Source: Burkholderia sp. BCC1644
Lineage (GTDB): Bacteria > Pseudomonadota > Gammaproteobacteria > Burkholderiales > Burkholderiaceae
Assembly: GCF_902833225.1 (NCBI RefSeq)
Contig: NZ_CADFEI010000010.1
Span: forward strand, 244,221-308,220
Length of the DNA: 64,000 nucleotides
Reading direction: 5' to 3'
In this document: piece by piece, positions 14,569 to 23,531 of the stretch
How the letters are laid out: each line of letters opens with the position of its first letter
How positions within the stretch are numbered: the stretch's first letter is position 1
Program-made: the position numbers and the translations under genes
Notes under the pieces: generated by a model
Databases searched by the model: none
Seen by the model: the letters and a program-made list of their open reading frames with translations, nothing else
Told to the model about the DNA's origin: nothing

Positions 14569-16902
14569 ATGACAAGAAATCGCTTCGTTATGCGGCGCAT
14601 TGCCACGACCCTCGTCGTCGCCGGCATCATCGTCTCGCAGGCCGCCTACGCTCAGGTCACGCTCAACTTCGTGAATGCGGATATCGACCAGGTCGCGAAA
14701 GCGATCGGCGCCGCAACCGGCAAGACCATCATCGTCGACCCCCGCGTGAAGGGGCAACTCAACCTCGTGGCCGAACGTCCGGTGCCGGAAGACCAGGCGC
14801 TGAAGACGCTGCAGTCGGCGCTGCGCATGCAGGGCTTCGCACTCGTGCAGGATCACGGTGTGCTGAAGGTCGTGCCGGAAGCGGACGCGAAGCTGCAGGG
14901 CGTGCCGACCTATGTCGGCAATGCGCCGCAGGCTCGCGGCGACCAGGTGATCACGCAGGTGTTCGAGCTGCACAACGAATCGGCGAACAACCTGCTGCCC
15001 GTGCTGCGGCCGCTGATCTCGCCGAACAACACGGTGACGGCCTACCCGGCGAACAACACGATCGTCGTGACCGACTATGCGGACAACGTGCGCCGCATCG
15101 CGCAGATCATCTCGGGCGTCGACAGCGCCGCCGGCGCGCAGGTGCAGGTCGTGACGCTGCGCAACGCGAACGCGATCGACCTCGCCGCGCAGCTGCAGAA
15201 AATGCTCGACCCGGGCGCGATCGGCAACAGCGACGCGACGCTGAAGGTGTCGGTCACGGCCGACCCGCGTACCAACTCGCTGATGCTGCGTGCGTCGAGC
15301 GCGTCGCGCCTCGCGGCCGCGAAGCGCCTCGTGCAGCAGCTCGACGCACCGAGCGGCGTGCCCGGCAACATGCACGTCGTGCCGCTGCGCAACGCCGATG
15401 CGGTGAAGCTCGCGAAGACCTTGCGCGGCATGCTCGGCAAGGGCGGCAACGACAGCGGCTCGTCGGCGTCGTCCAACGATGCGAACAGCTTCAACCAGAA
15501 CGGCGGCTCGTCGTCGAGCGGCAACTTCTCGACCGGCTCGTCCGGCACCCCGCCGCTGCCGTCGGGCGGCCTCGGCGGCTCGTCGTCTTCTTCCTCGTAC
15601 GGCGGCTCGTCCAGTAGCGGCGGCCTCGGCACGGGCGGCCTGCTCGGCGGCGACAAGGACAAGGGCGACGACAACCAGCCGGGCGGGATGATCCAGGCCG
15701 ACGCGGCCACCAACTCGCTGATCATCACTGCGTCCGATCCGGTTTACCGCAACCTGCGCTCGGTGATCGACCAGCTCGACGCACGGCGTGCGCAGGTCTA
15801 TATCGAAGCGCTGATCGTCGAACTGAACTCGACGACCTCCGGGAACCTCGGGATTCAATGGCAGGTGGCGAGCGGCCAGTTTCTCGGCGGCACGAACCTG
15901 GCGGCCACGGCCGGCACCGTCGCGGGCAACAGCATCATCAACCTGACGACGGGCACGGCGGGCACCACCGGGGCCGGCCTCGCGGCGAATCTCGCGAACC
16001 TGAACCAGGGCCTCAACGTCGGCTGGCTGCACAACATGTTCGGCGTGCAGGGCCTCGGCGCGCTGCTGCAGTATTTCGCGGGCGTGAGCGACGCGAACGT
16101 GCTGTCGACGCCGAACCTGATCACGCTCGACAACGAGGAAGCGAAGATCGTCGTCGGCCAGAACGTGCCGATCGCGACCGGCTCGTACTCGAACCTGACG
16201 AGCGGCACGACGAGCAACGCGTTCAATACCTACGACCGTCGCGACGTCGGCCTGACGCTGCACGTGAAGCCGCAGATCACCGACGGCGGGATCCTGAAGC
16301 TGCAGCTCTACACCGAGGATTCGGCAGTCGTCAGCAGCACCACGACCGCACAAACGGGCCCGACCTTCACGAAGCGCTCGATCCAGTCGACGATCCTGGC
16401 CGACAACGGCGAGATCATCGTGCTCGGCGGCTTGATGCAGGACAACTACCAGGTGTCGAACAGCAAGGTGCCGCTGCTCGGCGACATTCCGTGGATCGGC
16501 CAGCTGTTCCGTTCGGAATCGAAGCAGCGCCAGAAAACCAACCTGATGGTGTTCCTGCGCCCGGTGATCATCTCCGATCGCAGCACCGCGCAGCAGGTCA
16601 CGGCCAACCGCTACGACTACATCCAGGGCGTGACGGGTGCGTACAAGTCGGACAACAACGTGATCCGCGACAAGGACGATCCGGTCGTTCCGCCGATGCC
16701 GCTGGGTCCGAGCCAGGGCGGCACGCCGGCCGGCAACCTGTTCGACCTCGAGAAGATGCGCCGCCAGCAGCTGCAGCGCCAGGTGGCACCCGTGCCCGCG
16801 CCGGCGCCGGTCCCCGCACCGGAACCGGTGCAGTCGCAGGGCGTGCCCCAGCAATCGGTACCGCAACAGCCGCTGACCGCCACGCCGGGAGCCTCGCAGT
16901 GA
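14569..16902 (+). CDS. gspD: Type II secretion outer-membrane secretin GspD
   Basis: 777 residues. A signal peptide ends near residue 28 (AAYAQ), followed by the N0 domain (VTLNFVNADIDQVAKAIG) and the N1-N3 repeats. The N3 domain carries a long Ser/Gly/Asn-rich loop at about residues 295-368. The C-terminal secretin domain contains VGQNVPIATGSY and LGGLMQDNYQVSNSKVPLLGDIP, the core gate region. The tail is Pro/Gln-rich (APAPVPAPEPVQSQ). Fifteen copies form the channel through which folded exoproteins leave the periplasm. The gspE start overlaps its stop codon. It heads the gspDEF transcript. Confidence 0.97.
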   Translation: MTRNRFVMRRIATTLVVAGIIVSQAAYAQVTLNFVNADIDQVAKAIGAATGKTIIVDPRVKGQLNLVAERPVPEDQALKTLQSALRMQGFALVQDHGVLKVVPEADAKLQGVPTYVGNAPQARGDQVITQVFELHNESANNLLPVLRPLISPNNTVTAYPANNTIVVTDYADNVRRIAQIISGVDSAAGAQVQVVTLRNANAIDLAAQLQKMLDPGAIGNSDATLKVSVTADPRTNSLMLRASSASRLAAAKRLVQQLDAPSGVPGNMHVVPLRNADAVKLAKTLRGMLGKGGNDSGSSASSNDANSFNQNGGSSSSGNFSTGSSGTPPLPSGGLGGSSSSSSYGGSSSSGGLGTGGLLGGDKDKGDDNQPGGMIQADAATNSLIITASDPVYRNLRSVIDQLDARRAQVYIEALIVELNSTTSGNLGIQWQVASGQFLGGTNLAATAGTVAGNSIINLTTGTAGTTGAGLAANLANLNQGLNVGWLHNMFGVQGLGALLQYFAGVSDANVLSTPNLITLDNEEAKIVVGQNVPIATGSYSNLTSGTTSNAFNTYDRRDVGLTLHVKPQITDGGILKLQLYTEDSAVVSSTTTAQTGPTFTKRSIQSTILADNGEIIVLGGLMQDNYQVSNSKVPLLGDIPWIGQLFRSESKQRQKTNLMVFLRPVIISDRSTAQQVTANRYDYIQGVTGAYKSDNNVIRDKDDPVVPPMPLGPSQGGTPAGNLFDLEKMRRQQLQRQVAPVPAPAPVPAPEPVQSQGVPQQSVPQQPLTATPGASQ

Positions 16903-18398
16903 GCGACGTGCTCGCGTCTTCCGCCCACGACGGCGCGCCGGGCGAACGCCAGCCGCCGTCGCCGCTTGCCGCGCGGCTGTTGCCGTACGGCTTCGCGAAG
17001 AGCGGCCAGGTGCTGATCGCGCACCAGCTCGACGACACGCTCGAGGTGTGGATCAGCGAACGCACGAGCGATGCCGCGCTCGCGGAGATCGCGCGCAACT
17101 TCGGCTCGATCGCCGTGCACCACGTGCCGGCCGACGAACTCGCGCAGGCGATCAACCAGGCGTATGCGCGTCAGGACGGCAGCGCCGCGCAGGTGGTCGG
17201 CGAGGTCGAAGGCGAAGTCGACCTGTCGCGGCTGATGCAGGACATCCCCGAAGTCGAGGATCTGCTCGAGTCGGAAGACGACGCGCCGATCATCCGGATG
17301 ATCAACGCGCTGCTCACGCAAGCGGCGCGAGAACACGCGTCGGACATCCACATCGAGCCGTTCGAGAATGCGTCGGTCGTGCGCTTTCGCGTCGACGGCA
17401 CGCTGCGCGACGTCGTGCGTCCGAAGAAGGCGCTGCATGGCGCGCTGATCTCGCGGATCAAGATCATGGCGCAGCTCGACATCGCGGAGAAACGCCTGCC
17501 GCAGGACGGCCGTATCACGCTGCGCGTCGGCGGCCGGCCGGTCGACGTGCGCGTGTCGACGCTGCCGACCGGGCACGGCGAGCGCGCGGTGCTGCGTCTC
17601 CTGGAAAAGGATGCGCAGCGCCTGAACCTCGAAGCGCTGGGGATGGGCCGCGACACGCTTGTCCAGTTCGACAAGCTGATCGGCCGCCCGCACGGCATCG
17701 TGCTCGTCACCGGTCCGACCGGTTCGGGCAAGACGACGACGCTGTATGCGTCGATGTCGCGGCTCGAAACCGCGACGACCAACATCATGACCGTCGAGGA
17801 CCCGATCGAATACGACCTCGGCGGCATCGGCCAGACGCAGGTGAACGAACGGATCGGGATGACCTTTGCCCGTGCGTTGCGTTCGATCCTGCGCCAGGAT
17901 CCGGACGTGATCATGATCGGTGAAATCCGCGACCTCGAAACCGCGCAGATCGCGGTGCAGGCGTCGCTGACGGGCCACCTGGTGCTCGCGACGCTGCACA
18001 CGAACGATGCGGCTTCCGCCGTCACGCGCCTGACCGACATGGGCGTCGAACCGTACCTGCTCGCGTCGTCGCTGCTCGGCGTGCTCGCGCAGCGCCTCGT
18101 GCGCCAGCTCTGCCCCGTCTGCAAGGAAGAGCGGCACGAGGACGGCCGCACCGTGTGGCATCCGGTCGGCTGCGACAAGTGCGGGCATTCGGGTTATTCG
18201 GGCCGGCGCGGTGTCTACGAATTGCTGCTGGTCGACGATTCGATCCGCTCGCTGATCCACCGCAACGCGGCCGATGCCGAGATTCTCGCCGCCGGCCGTG
18301 CGGAAGGCATGCGCACGCTGCGCGACGACGCCGAGCGCTGGCTCGCGTCCGGCGCGACGTCGCTCGAGGAAGTGCTGCGCGTGACGGGAGGCGCATAG
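16899..18398 (+). CDS. gspE: Type II secretion ATPase GspE
   Basis: About 499 residues from a GTG at 16899 that overlaps the gspD stop. This start gives MSDVLASSAHDG; the frame is open much further upstream, but inside gspD. The N-terminal domain contacts GspL. The RecA-like ATPase has Walker A GPTGSGKT (272-279), the Asp box, Walker B (DPDVIMIGEIRD) and the His box (LATLHTND). A tetracysteine zinc motif, C405xxC408...C425xxC428, marks the GspE/PilB class. The hexamer drives pseudopilus assembly from the cytoplasm. gspF follows after 4 bp. Confidence 0.97.
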   Translation: MSDVLASSAHDGAPGERQPPSPLAARLLPYGFAKSGQVLIAHQLDDTLEVWISERTSDAALAEIARNFGSIAVHHVPADELAQAINQAYARQDGSAAQVVGEVEGEVDLSRLMQDIPEVEDLLESEDDAPIIRMINALLTQAAREHASDIHIEPFENASVVRFRVDGTLRDVVRPKKALHGALISRIKIMAQLDIAEKRLPQDGRITLRVGGRPVDVRVSTLPTGHGERAVLRLLEKDAQRLNLEALGMGRDTLVQFDKLIGRPHGIVLVTGPTGSGKTTTLYASMSRLETATTNIMTVEDPIEYDLGGIGQTQVNERIGMTFARALRSILRQDPDVIMIGEIRDLETAQIAVQASLTGHLVLATLHTNDAASAVTRLTDMGVEPYLLASSLLGVLAQRLVRQLCPVCKEERHEDGRTVWHPVGCDKCGHSGYSGRRGVYELLLVDDSIRSLIHRNAADAEILAAGRAEGMRTLRDDAERWLASGATSLEEVLRVTGGA

Positions 18399-18402
18399 CG
18401 CG

Positions 18403-19620
18403 ATGCCGGCATTCCGTTTCGAAGCAATCGATTCGGCGGGACGCGCGCAGAAAGGCGTCATCGACGCCGACAGCGCGCGCGCCGCACGCGGCCAGCTGCG
18501 CACGCAGGGGCTCACGCCGCTCGTCGTCGAGCCGGCCGCCAGCGCGACGCGCGGGGCGCGTACGCAGCGGCTCGCGTTCGGCCGCAAGCTGTCGCAGCGC
18601 GAACAGGCGATCCTCACGCGCCAGCTCGCGAGCCTGCTGATCGCCGGCCTGCCGCTCGACGAGGCGCTCGGCGTGCTGACCGAGCAGGCCGAGCGCGACT
18701 ACATCCGTGAACTGATGGCCGCGATCCGCGCGGAAGTGCTCGGCGGCCATTCGCTCGCGAATGCGCTGGGCCAGCATCCGCGCGATTTTCCGGAAATCTA
18801 CCGCGCGCTCGTTGCGGCCGGCGAACACACCGGCAAGCTCGGCATCGTGCTGTCGCGTCTGGCCGACTACATCGAGCAGAGCAACGCGCTGAAGCAGAAG
18901 ATCCTGCTGGCGTTCACCTATCCGGGGATCGTCACGCTGATCGCGTTCGGCATCGTCACGTTCCTGCTGAGTTACGTCGTCCCGCAGGTCGTCAACGTGT
19001 TCGCGAGTACGAAACAGCAGCTGCCGATCCTCACGGTCGTGATGATGGCGCTGTCGGATTTCGTGCGGCACTGGTGGTGGGCGATCCTGATCGCGTTCGC
19101 GCTGGTCGTGTGGTTCGTGAAGGCAACGCTGTCGCGCGACGGGCCGCGGCTCGCGTTCGACCGCTGGGTGCTGACCGCGCCGCTCGCGGGCAAGCTCGTG
19201 CGCGGCTACAACACGGTGCGCTTCGCGAGTACGCTCGGCATTCTCACCGCGGCCGGCGTGCCGATCCTGCGCGCGTTGCAGGCGGCCGGCGAAACGCTGT
19301 CGAACCGCGCGATGCGCGCGAACATCGACGACGCGATCGTGCGCGTGCGCGAAGGCTCCGCGCTGTCGCGCGCGCTGAACAACGTGAAGACGTTTCCGCC
19401 GGTGCTCGTGCACCTGATCCGTTCGGGCGAAGCGACGGGCGACGTGACGACGATGCTGGATCGCGCGGCCGAAGGTGAAGCGCGCGAGCTCGAGCGCCGC
19501 ACGATGTTCCTGACGAGCCTGCTGGAGCCGCTGCTGATCCTGGCGATGGGCGGCATCGTGCTCGTGATCGTGCTGGCGGTGATGCTGCCGATCATCGAGC
19601 TGAACAACATGGTGCAGTGA
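18403..19620 (+). CDS. gspF: Type II secretion inner-membrane platform protein GspF
   Basis: 405 residues with the two duplicated GspF cytoplasmic domains (LSQREQAILTRQLASLLIAG and YNTVRFASTLGILTAAGVPI) and three transmembrane helices (TYPGIVTLIAFGIVTFLLSY, WWWAILIAFALVVWFV, ILAMGGIVLVIVLAVMLPII). It anchors the pseudopilus machinery in the inner membrane and works with GspE. Length and topology are standard. It ends the plus-strand gspDEF block and converges on gspC. Confidence 0.97.
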   Translation: MPAFRFEAIDSAGRAQKGVIDADSARAARGQLRTQGLTPLVVEPAASATRGARTQRLAFGRKLSQREQAILTRQLASLLIAGLPLDEALGVLTEQAERDYIRELMAAIRAEVLGGHSLANALGQHPRDFPEIYRALVAAGEHTGKLGIVLSRLADYIEQSNALKQKILLAFTYPGIVTLIAFGIVTFLLSYVVPQVVNVFASTKQQLPILTVVMMALSDFVRHWWWAILIAFALVVWFVKATLSRDGPRLAFDRWVLTAPLAGKLVRGYNTVRFASTLGILTAAGVPILRALQAAGETLSNRAMRANIDDAIVRVREGSALSRALNNVKTFPPVLVHLIRSGEATGDVTTMLDRAAEGEARELERRTMFLTSLLEPLLILAMGGIVLVIVLAVMLPIIELNNMVQ

Positions 19621-19623
19621 CGT

Positions 19624-19646
19624 GGCGGCCTGACGGTCAGGCCGCC
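19624..19646. terminator. Hairpin between convergent gspF and gspC
   Basis: A perfect 10-bp stem, GGCGGCCTGA (19624-19633) with TCAGGCCGCC (19637-19646), has a 3-base loop and fills the 31-bp gap between the two stop codons. There is no T tract, but the position suggests a two-way transcription barrier. Confidence 0.45.
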
Positions 19647-19651
19647 GCCGC

Positions 19652-20062
19652 TCAACGCATGTAGATCGCGGGGGACGGCGTGTTCGCCGGGAGCTGGATT
19701 TCGGCGCGGGCGCCGTTGCGGTCGACGATGATCGAGCGCGGGCGGACTTCGGCGAGCTTCGCGCCGGGCGTGACGTCCGCGCCGAGCGACACGGCGCGCG
19801 GCGGTTCGCCGCCCACGCCGACGATCGCCGCACCGCCGTGGTCGAGCGCGAGAATGCCGAACAGGTGGATGTCCTGGACGGGATTCTTGTCGAGCTGACC
19901 GCCGAAGAGCGCGGCCGCGTCCTCGGTGCGGATCGGCAGCCGCGCGGCGGCGGCGGGCAGCGGCGCTTCGCGGGCCGACAGCGTGACGACCCAGTAGGTG
20001 GCCGTCGCGCACAAACCCGCGAAGAGGGCTAGGGAAAGGATCCGGATCGAGAGCGCGTTCAT
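19652..20062 (-). CDS. gspC: GspC-like type II secretion protein, short and inverted
   Basis: 136 residues. One N-terminal transmembrane helix (ILSLALFAGLCATATYWVVT) is followed by the GspC homology region (LFGGQLDKNPVQDIHLFGILA...GGAAIVGVGGEPPRAVSLG). GspC links the inner-membrane platform to the secretin. Here the protein ends right after the homology region, so the C-terminal PDZ or coiled coil of the longer enterobacterial GspC is missing. It is encoded on the strand opposite to the other gsp genes, between gspF and gspG, a layout I recall from other Burkholderia. It diverges from gspG across 174 bp. Confidence 0.85.
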   Translation of the reverse strand: MNALSIRILSLALFAGLCATATYWVVTLSAREAPLPAAAARLPIRTEDAAALFGGQLDKNPVQDIHLFGILALDHGGAAIVGVGGEPPRAVSLGADVTPGAKLAEVRPRSIIVDRNGARAEIQLPANTPSPAIYMR

Positions 20063-20236
20063 GCGCGCTATTGTACGGATGTATATGAAATTTGCGTTGG
20101 GTGAAAGCCCTCGACGATGCGCGCCTTACAATGCGTGCTCCGCGCCCGCGGGACCGGAAGCTTGCTGTCAGGCAATCGTCCGGTGCGCGGGGTGCGTCAC
20201 TCAATCGACGACATTTTTTGGAAGAGGTAGTCAGTC

Positions 20237-20689
20237 ATGCAAACGTGGATCACTCGCCGCAACGCGGCCGTGCGTCGTCAGCGCGGTTTCACGCTGATCG
20301 AGATCATGGTGGTGGTCGCGATCCTCGGGATCCTGGCGGCGCTGATCGTGCCGAAGATCATGAGCCGCCCGGACGAGGCGCGCCGCATCGCCGCGAAGCA
20401 GGACATCGGCACGATCATGCAGGCGCTCAAGCTGTACCGGCTCGACAACGGCCGTTATCCGACCCAGGAACAGGGCCTGAATTCGCTGATCCAGAAGCCG
20501 GCCACCGATCCGATCCCGAACAACTGGAAGGACGGCGGCTATCTTGAACGCCTGCCGAACGACCCGTGGGGCAACGGGTACAAGTACCTGAACCCGGGCG
20601 TGCACGGCGAGATCGACGTGTTCAGCTACGGCGCCGACGGCAAGGAAGGCGGCGAAGGCAACGATACCGATATCGGTTCGTGGCAGTAA
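20237..20689 (+). CDS. gspG: Major pseudopilin GspG
   Basis: 150 residues. The type III (prepilin) leader is cut after Gly17 (RRQRG/FTLIEIMVV), with the conserved Glu at position +5 of the mature protein. The C-terminal half has the GspG signature: YRLDNGRYPTQEQGLNSLI, YLERLPNDPWGNGYKYLNPG, and the calcium-site region ending SYGADGKEGGEGNDTDIGSW. It forms the shaft of the pseudopilus. A good GGAAGAGG ribosome-binding site precedes the ATG. It starts the gspGHIJKLMN transcript. Confidence 0.97.
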   Translation: MQTWITRRNAAVRRQRGFTLIEIMVVVAILGILAALIVPKIMSRPDEARRIAAKQDIGTIMQALKLYRLDNGRYPTQEQGLNSLIQKPATDPIPNNWKDGGYLERLPNDPWGNGYKYLNPGVHGEIDVFSYGADGKEGGEGNDTDIGSWQ

Positions 20690-20824
20690 GCCGGCACTGA
20701 TCGGCCCGACGTTCCATTCCCGTTCTTCATGCCCGCCATTCGCACGACCTCCCGCTGCGGTCGCGATCGCCGTGTGCGTCGCGGCGCGGTGTCGTCCGTA
20801 CCGTTGCGTGCCGACGGCGGGCCG

Positions 20825-21298
20825 ATGAAGCACGGCGCGCCGCACCGTCGCGCGCGCGGCTTCACGCTGCTCGAAATGCTGGTCGTGCTGATGATCGCCG
20901 GGCTGCTCGTGTCGCTCGCGTCGCTGTCGCTGACGCGCAATCCGCGCACCGACCTGCGTGAAGAAGCGCAGCGCGTCGCGCTGCTGTTCGAGACGGCCGG
21001 CGACGAAGCGCAGGTGCGCGCGCGGCCGATCGCATGGCAGCCGACCGCGCACGGTTTCCGGTTCGACGTGAGCTCGCCCGACGGCTGGCGCACGCTGCGC
21101 GACGACCTGTTGCGCCCGCGCGACTGGGACGGCGGCGTCACCGGCGCCGATATCGACTATCCGGGTTCCGACACGCATGCGAATCGCGTCGTGTTCGGCA
21201 CCGAGAGCATCGACACGCCGGTGCGCGTGACGCTGCATTCGGCCGTCGGCAGCGCGACGATCGTCGGCACCGGCAACGGCCGCTACGAGGTGCAATGA
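20825..21298 (+). CDS. gspH: Minor pseudopilin GspH
   Basis: About 157 residues. The prepilin site is RRARG/FTLLEMLVVLM with Glu at +5, followed by a GspH beta-domain (AGDEAQVRARPIAWQPTAHGFRF). ATG at 20825 gives an 12-residue leader of normal length; an upstream in-frame ATG at 20729 would give an unusually long basic leader of 44 residues. Minor pseudopilins cap the pseudopilus tip. The gspI start overlaps the stop as ATGA. Confidence 0.9.
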   Translation: MKHGAPHRRARGFTLLEMLVVLMIAGLLVSLASLSLTRNPRTDLREEAQRVALLFETAGDEAQVRARPIAWQPTAHGFRFDVSSPDGWRTLRDDLLRPRDWDGGVTGADIDYPGSDTHANRVVFGTESIDTPVRVTLHSAVGSATIVGTGNGRYEVQ

Positions 21299-21702
21299 CG
21301 ATGCGTCGTCGCCTGCCCTCTTCCATGTCCTCATCGCGCGGTTTCACGATGATCGAGGTGCTCGTCGCACTCGCGATCATCGCGGTCGCGCTCGCCGCGT
21401 CGATCCGGGCGGTCGGCACGATGGCGACCAACGCGTCCGACCTGCATCGCCGGTTGCTGGCCGGCTGGAGCGCCGACAACGCGCTCGCGCAGTTGCGGCT
21501 CACGCACGCATGGCCGGAGGTCGGCGAGCAGAGCTTCGACTGCTCGCAGGGCAACGTGCAGCTCGTCTGCACGCAGCGCGTGAGCACGACGCCGAACCCG
21601 GTGTTCCGGCGCGTCCGGATTTCGGTGAGCACGCCCGGCCATTCCGGCGTGCTCGCACAGATGGTGACGGTGGTCGCGAATGAAACCAGCCGTCCGCTCT
21701 GA
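21295..21702 (+). CDS. gspI: Minor pseudopilin GspI
   Basis: About 135 residues, starting at ATG 21295, which overlaps the gspH stop; ATG 21301 is an alternative. The prepilin cleavage site is SSSRG/FTMIEVLVALA (Gly16). The downstream GspI domain contains LAGWSADNALAQLRLTHAWP and paired Cys residues. GspI nucleates the GspI-J-K tip complex. It overlaps gspJ by 23 bp if gspJ starts at 21680. Confidence 0.92.
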   Translation: MTMRRRLPSSMSSSRGFTMIEVLVALAIIAVALAASIRAVGTMATNASDLHRRLLAGWSADNALAQLRLTHAWPEVGEQSFDCSQGNVQLVCTQRVSTTPNPVFRRVRISVSTPGHSGVLAQMVTVVANETSRPL

Positions 21703-22369
21703 CATGCCGATGCGACGCCCGTCCGCCCGCCGCGCCCGCGGCTTCACGCTGATCGAGCTGATGATCGCGATCGCGATCCTCGCGGTGGTCGCGATCCTCG
21801 CGTGGCGCGGGCTCGACCAGATCATGCGCGGCCGCGACAAGGTCGCGTCCGCGATGGAAGACGAGCGCGTGTTCGCGCAGATGTTCGACCAGATGCGCAT
21901 CGACGCGCGGCTCGCCGCGACCGACGACGAAGCCGGCCAGCCGGCGATCGGCGTCGCCGGCAATACGCTGCAGATCGTGCGCGAACTCGAGGTGCCGGGC
22001 GCCGCGCCGCGGCTGCAGGTGGTCCGCTACCGGATCGCCGGCGGGCGCGTCGTGCGCTATGCATCGCCGCCGATCGACGACGCGAACCGGCTGCGCAGCA
22101 CGCTGAAGGACAGCAGCGTCGAAGGCTGGAGCTGGGTCGCGCTGATGGGCGGCGTCGGCGCGATCGACGCGAAGCTGTACGTGCCGCGCGTGGGCTGGAC
22201 CACCAACCTGCAGACGGCCGACGACGCGCTCGCGCAAAACAACGATGCGCTCAAGGTGCCGCAGATCGGCAACGCGCCGCCCACCCGCGCGGTGACGGGG
22301 CTGCAGGTCAGCATCGGCGCGACGTCGCTGCGCGTGCCGGTCACGCGCATCTTCCTCGTCGGGGAATGA
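21680..22369 (+). CDS. gspJ: Minor pseudopilin GspJ
   Basis: 229 residues from ATG 21680 (leader cut after Gly21, RRARG/FTLIELMIAIA), or 221 residues from ATG 21704 just after the gspI stop. The body carries the GspJ pattern of a long alpha-spine followed by a beta-rich domain (WRGLDQIMRGRD, MEDERVFAQMFDQMRIDAR). It is part of the tip complex with GspI and GspK. The gspK ATG overlaps its stop. Confidence 0.92.
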   Translation: MKPAVRSDMPMRRPSARRARGFTLIELMIAIAILAVVAILAWRGLDQIMRGRDKVASAMEDERVFAQMFDQMRIDARLAATDDEAGQPAIGVAGNTLQIVRELEVPGAAPRLQVVRYRIAGGRVVRYASPPIDDANRLRSTLKDSSVEGWSWVALMGGVGAIDAKLYVPRVGWTTNLQTADDALAQNNDALKVPQIGNAPPTRAVTGLQVSIGATSLRVPVTRIFLVGE

Positions 22370-23505
22370 CGATGCGCGCGCGCCTTTCCCGTCCCCCCTT
22401 CTTCAACCGCGCCGCCGGTCGCGCGCGTGCCCGCCGCCAGCGCGGCGCGGCGATCATCACGGCACTGCTGGTCGTCGCGCTGTCCGCGATCCTCGTCTCG
22501 GGGATGCTGTGGCGCCAGCAGGTGCAGATCCGCCGCATCGAAAACCAGCGCGTGATCGCGCAGGCGCAGTGGGTCGCGCGCGGCGCGCTCGACTGGACGC
22601 GGATGATCCTGCGCTCCGAAGGCGACACGGCGCCCGGCATCACCTATCTCGGCGGAATCTGGGGCGTGCCGATCGCGAAGACGAAGCTGTCGGATTTCCT
22701 CGGCCGGATCGGCGCACCCAACGATGGCGGCGGCGAAGACACCTATATCTCCGGCTCGATCGAGGACGCGCAGGCGAAGTTCAACCTGCGCAACCTCGTG
22801 TCGTCGCCGGCGCCCGGCGTGCTGCAGCTGAACGTCACGCAGCTCCAGGCGTTCCAGCGCCTCCTGACGACGCTCGGCTACGACGGCGCGTTCGCGAAGC
22901 GCATCGCGCTGCAGGTGCGCGCGGGCCTGCTGCATTCGGCGACGCGCTTCCAGATGCCGAACCTGCCCGGCGGCGGCGGTACCGCGGCGAACGCCGCGAC
23001 CGCGCCGGTGACGACCGACCAGCAGGGCGGCGGCGACTTCACCGACGACCCCGGCATGTCCGGCGGCGATCGCGGGCCCGCACCGCTGATGATGACGAGC
23101 GTCGACAGCCTGCTCGACGTCGATGGCGTGACGCCCGAGATGGTGGCGCGGCTGCGCCCGTTCGTCACCGTGCTGCCGACCACGACGCCGGTGAACATGA
23201 ACACCGCGCCGGCCGAAGTGATCGCGTCGCTGGTGCCGGGGATGAGCGTGTCGTCCGCGCAGGCGCTCGTGTCGCGCCGCGAGACCGTGTTTTTCCGGAA
23301 CGTCGGCGACGTGCAGCTTGCGCTGCGCGGCGCCGGTGCGCCGAACGTGACGATCGATTCGAGCCTCGTCGACGTCAATTCGAGTTATTTCATCGTGCAT
23401 GGCCGGATCCAGCACGATCGCGCGGAGGTCGACCGCACCTCGCTCGTGTATCGTGATCCGACCACGCACTCGACGCGGGTCGTGCGTATCCGCGACCAGC
23501 TATAA
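22366..23505 (+). CDS. gspK: Minor pseudopilin GspK
   Basis: About 379 residues from ATG 22366, overlapping the gspJ stop; ATG 22372 is also possible. The leader site is RRQRG/AAIITALLVVALS. As usual for GspK there is no Glu at +5, which fits its place at the very tip. The large alpha-domain (SSPAPGVLQLNVTQLQAFQR) is followed by helix-hairpin-helix-like segments (LLDVDGVTPEMVARLRPFV, NMNTAPAEVIASLVPGM). It completes the tip complex. Confidence 0.95.
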   Translation: MTMRARLSRPPFFNRAAGRARARRQRGAAIITALLVVALSAILVSGMLWRQQVQIRRIENQRVIAQAQWVARGALDWTRMILRSEGDTAPGITYLGGIWGVPIAKTKLSDFLGRIGAPNDGGGEDTYISGSIEDAQAKFNLRNLVSSPAPGVLQLNVTQLQAFQRLLTTLGYDGAFAKRIALQVRAGLLHSATRFQMPNLPGGGGTAANAATAPVTTDQQGGGDFTDDPGMSGGDRGPAPLMMTSVDSLLDVDGVTPEMVARLRPFVTVLPTTTPVNMNTAPAEVIASLVPGMSVSSAQALVSRRETVFFRNVGDVQLALRGAGAPNVTIDSSLVDVNSSYFIVHGRIQHDRAEVDRTSLVYRDPTTHSTRVVRIRDQL

Positions 23506-23531
23506 CGACGCCAATCGGGAGAGGAGCTCTT

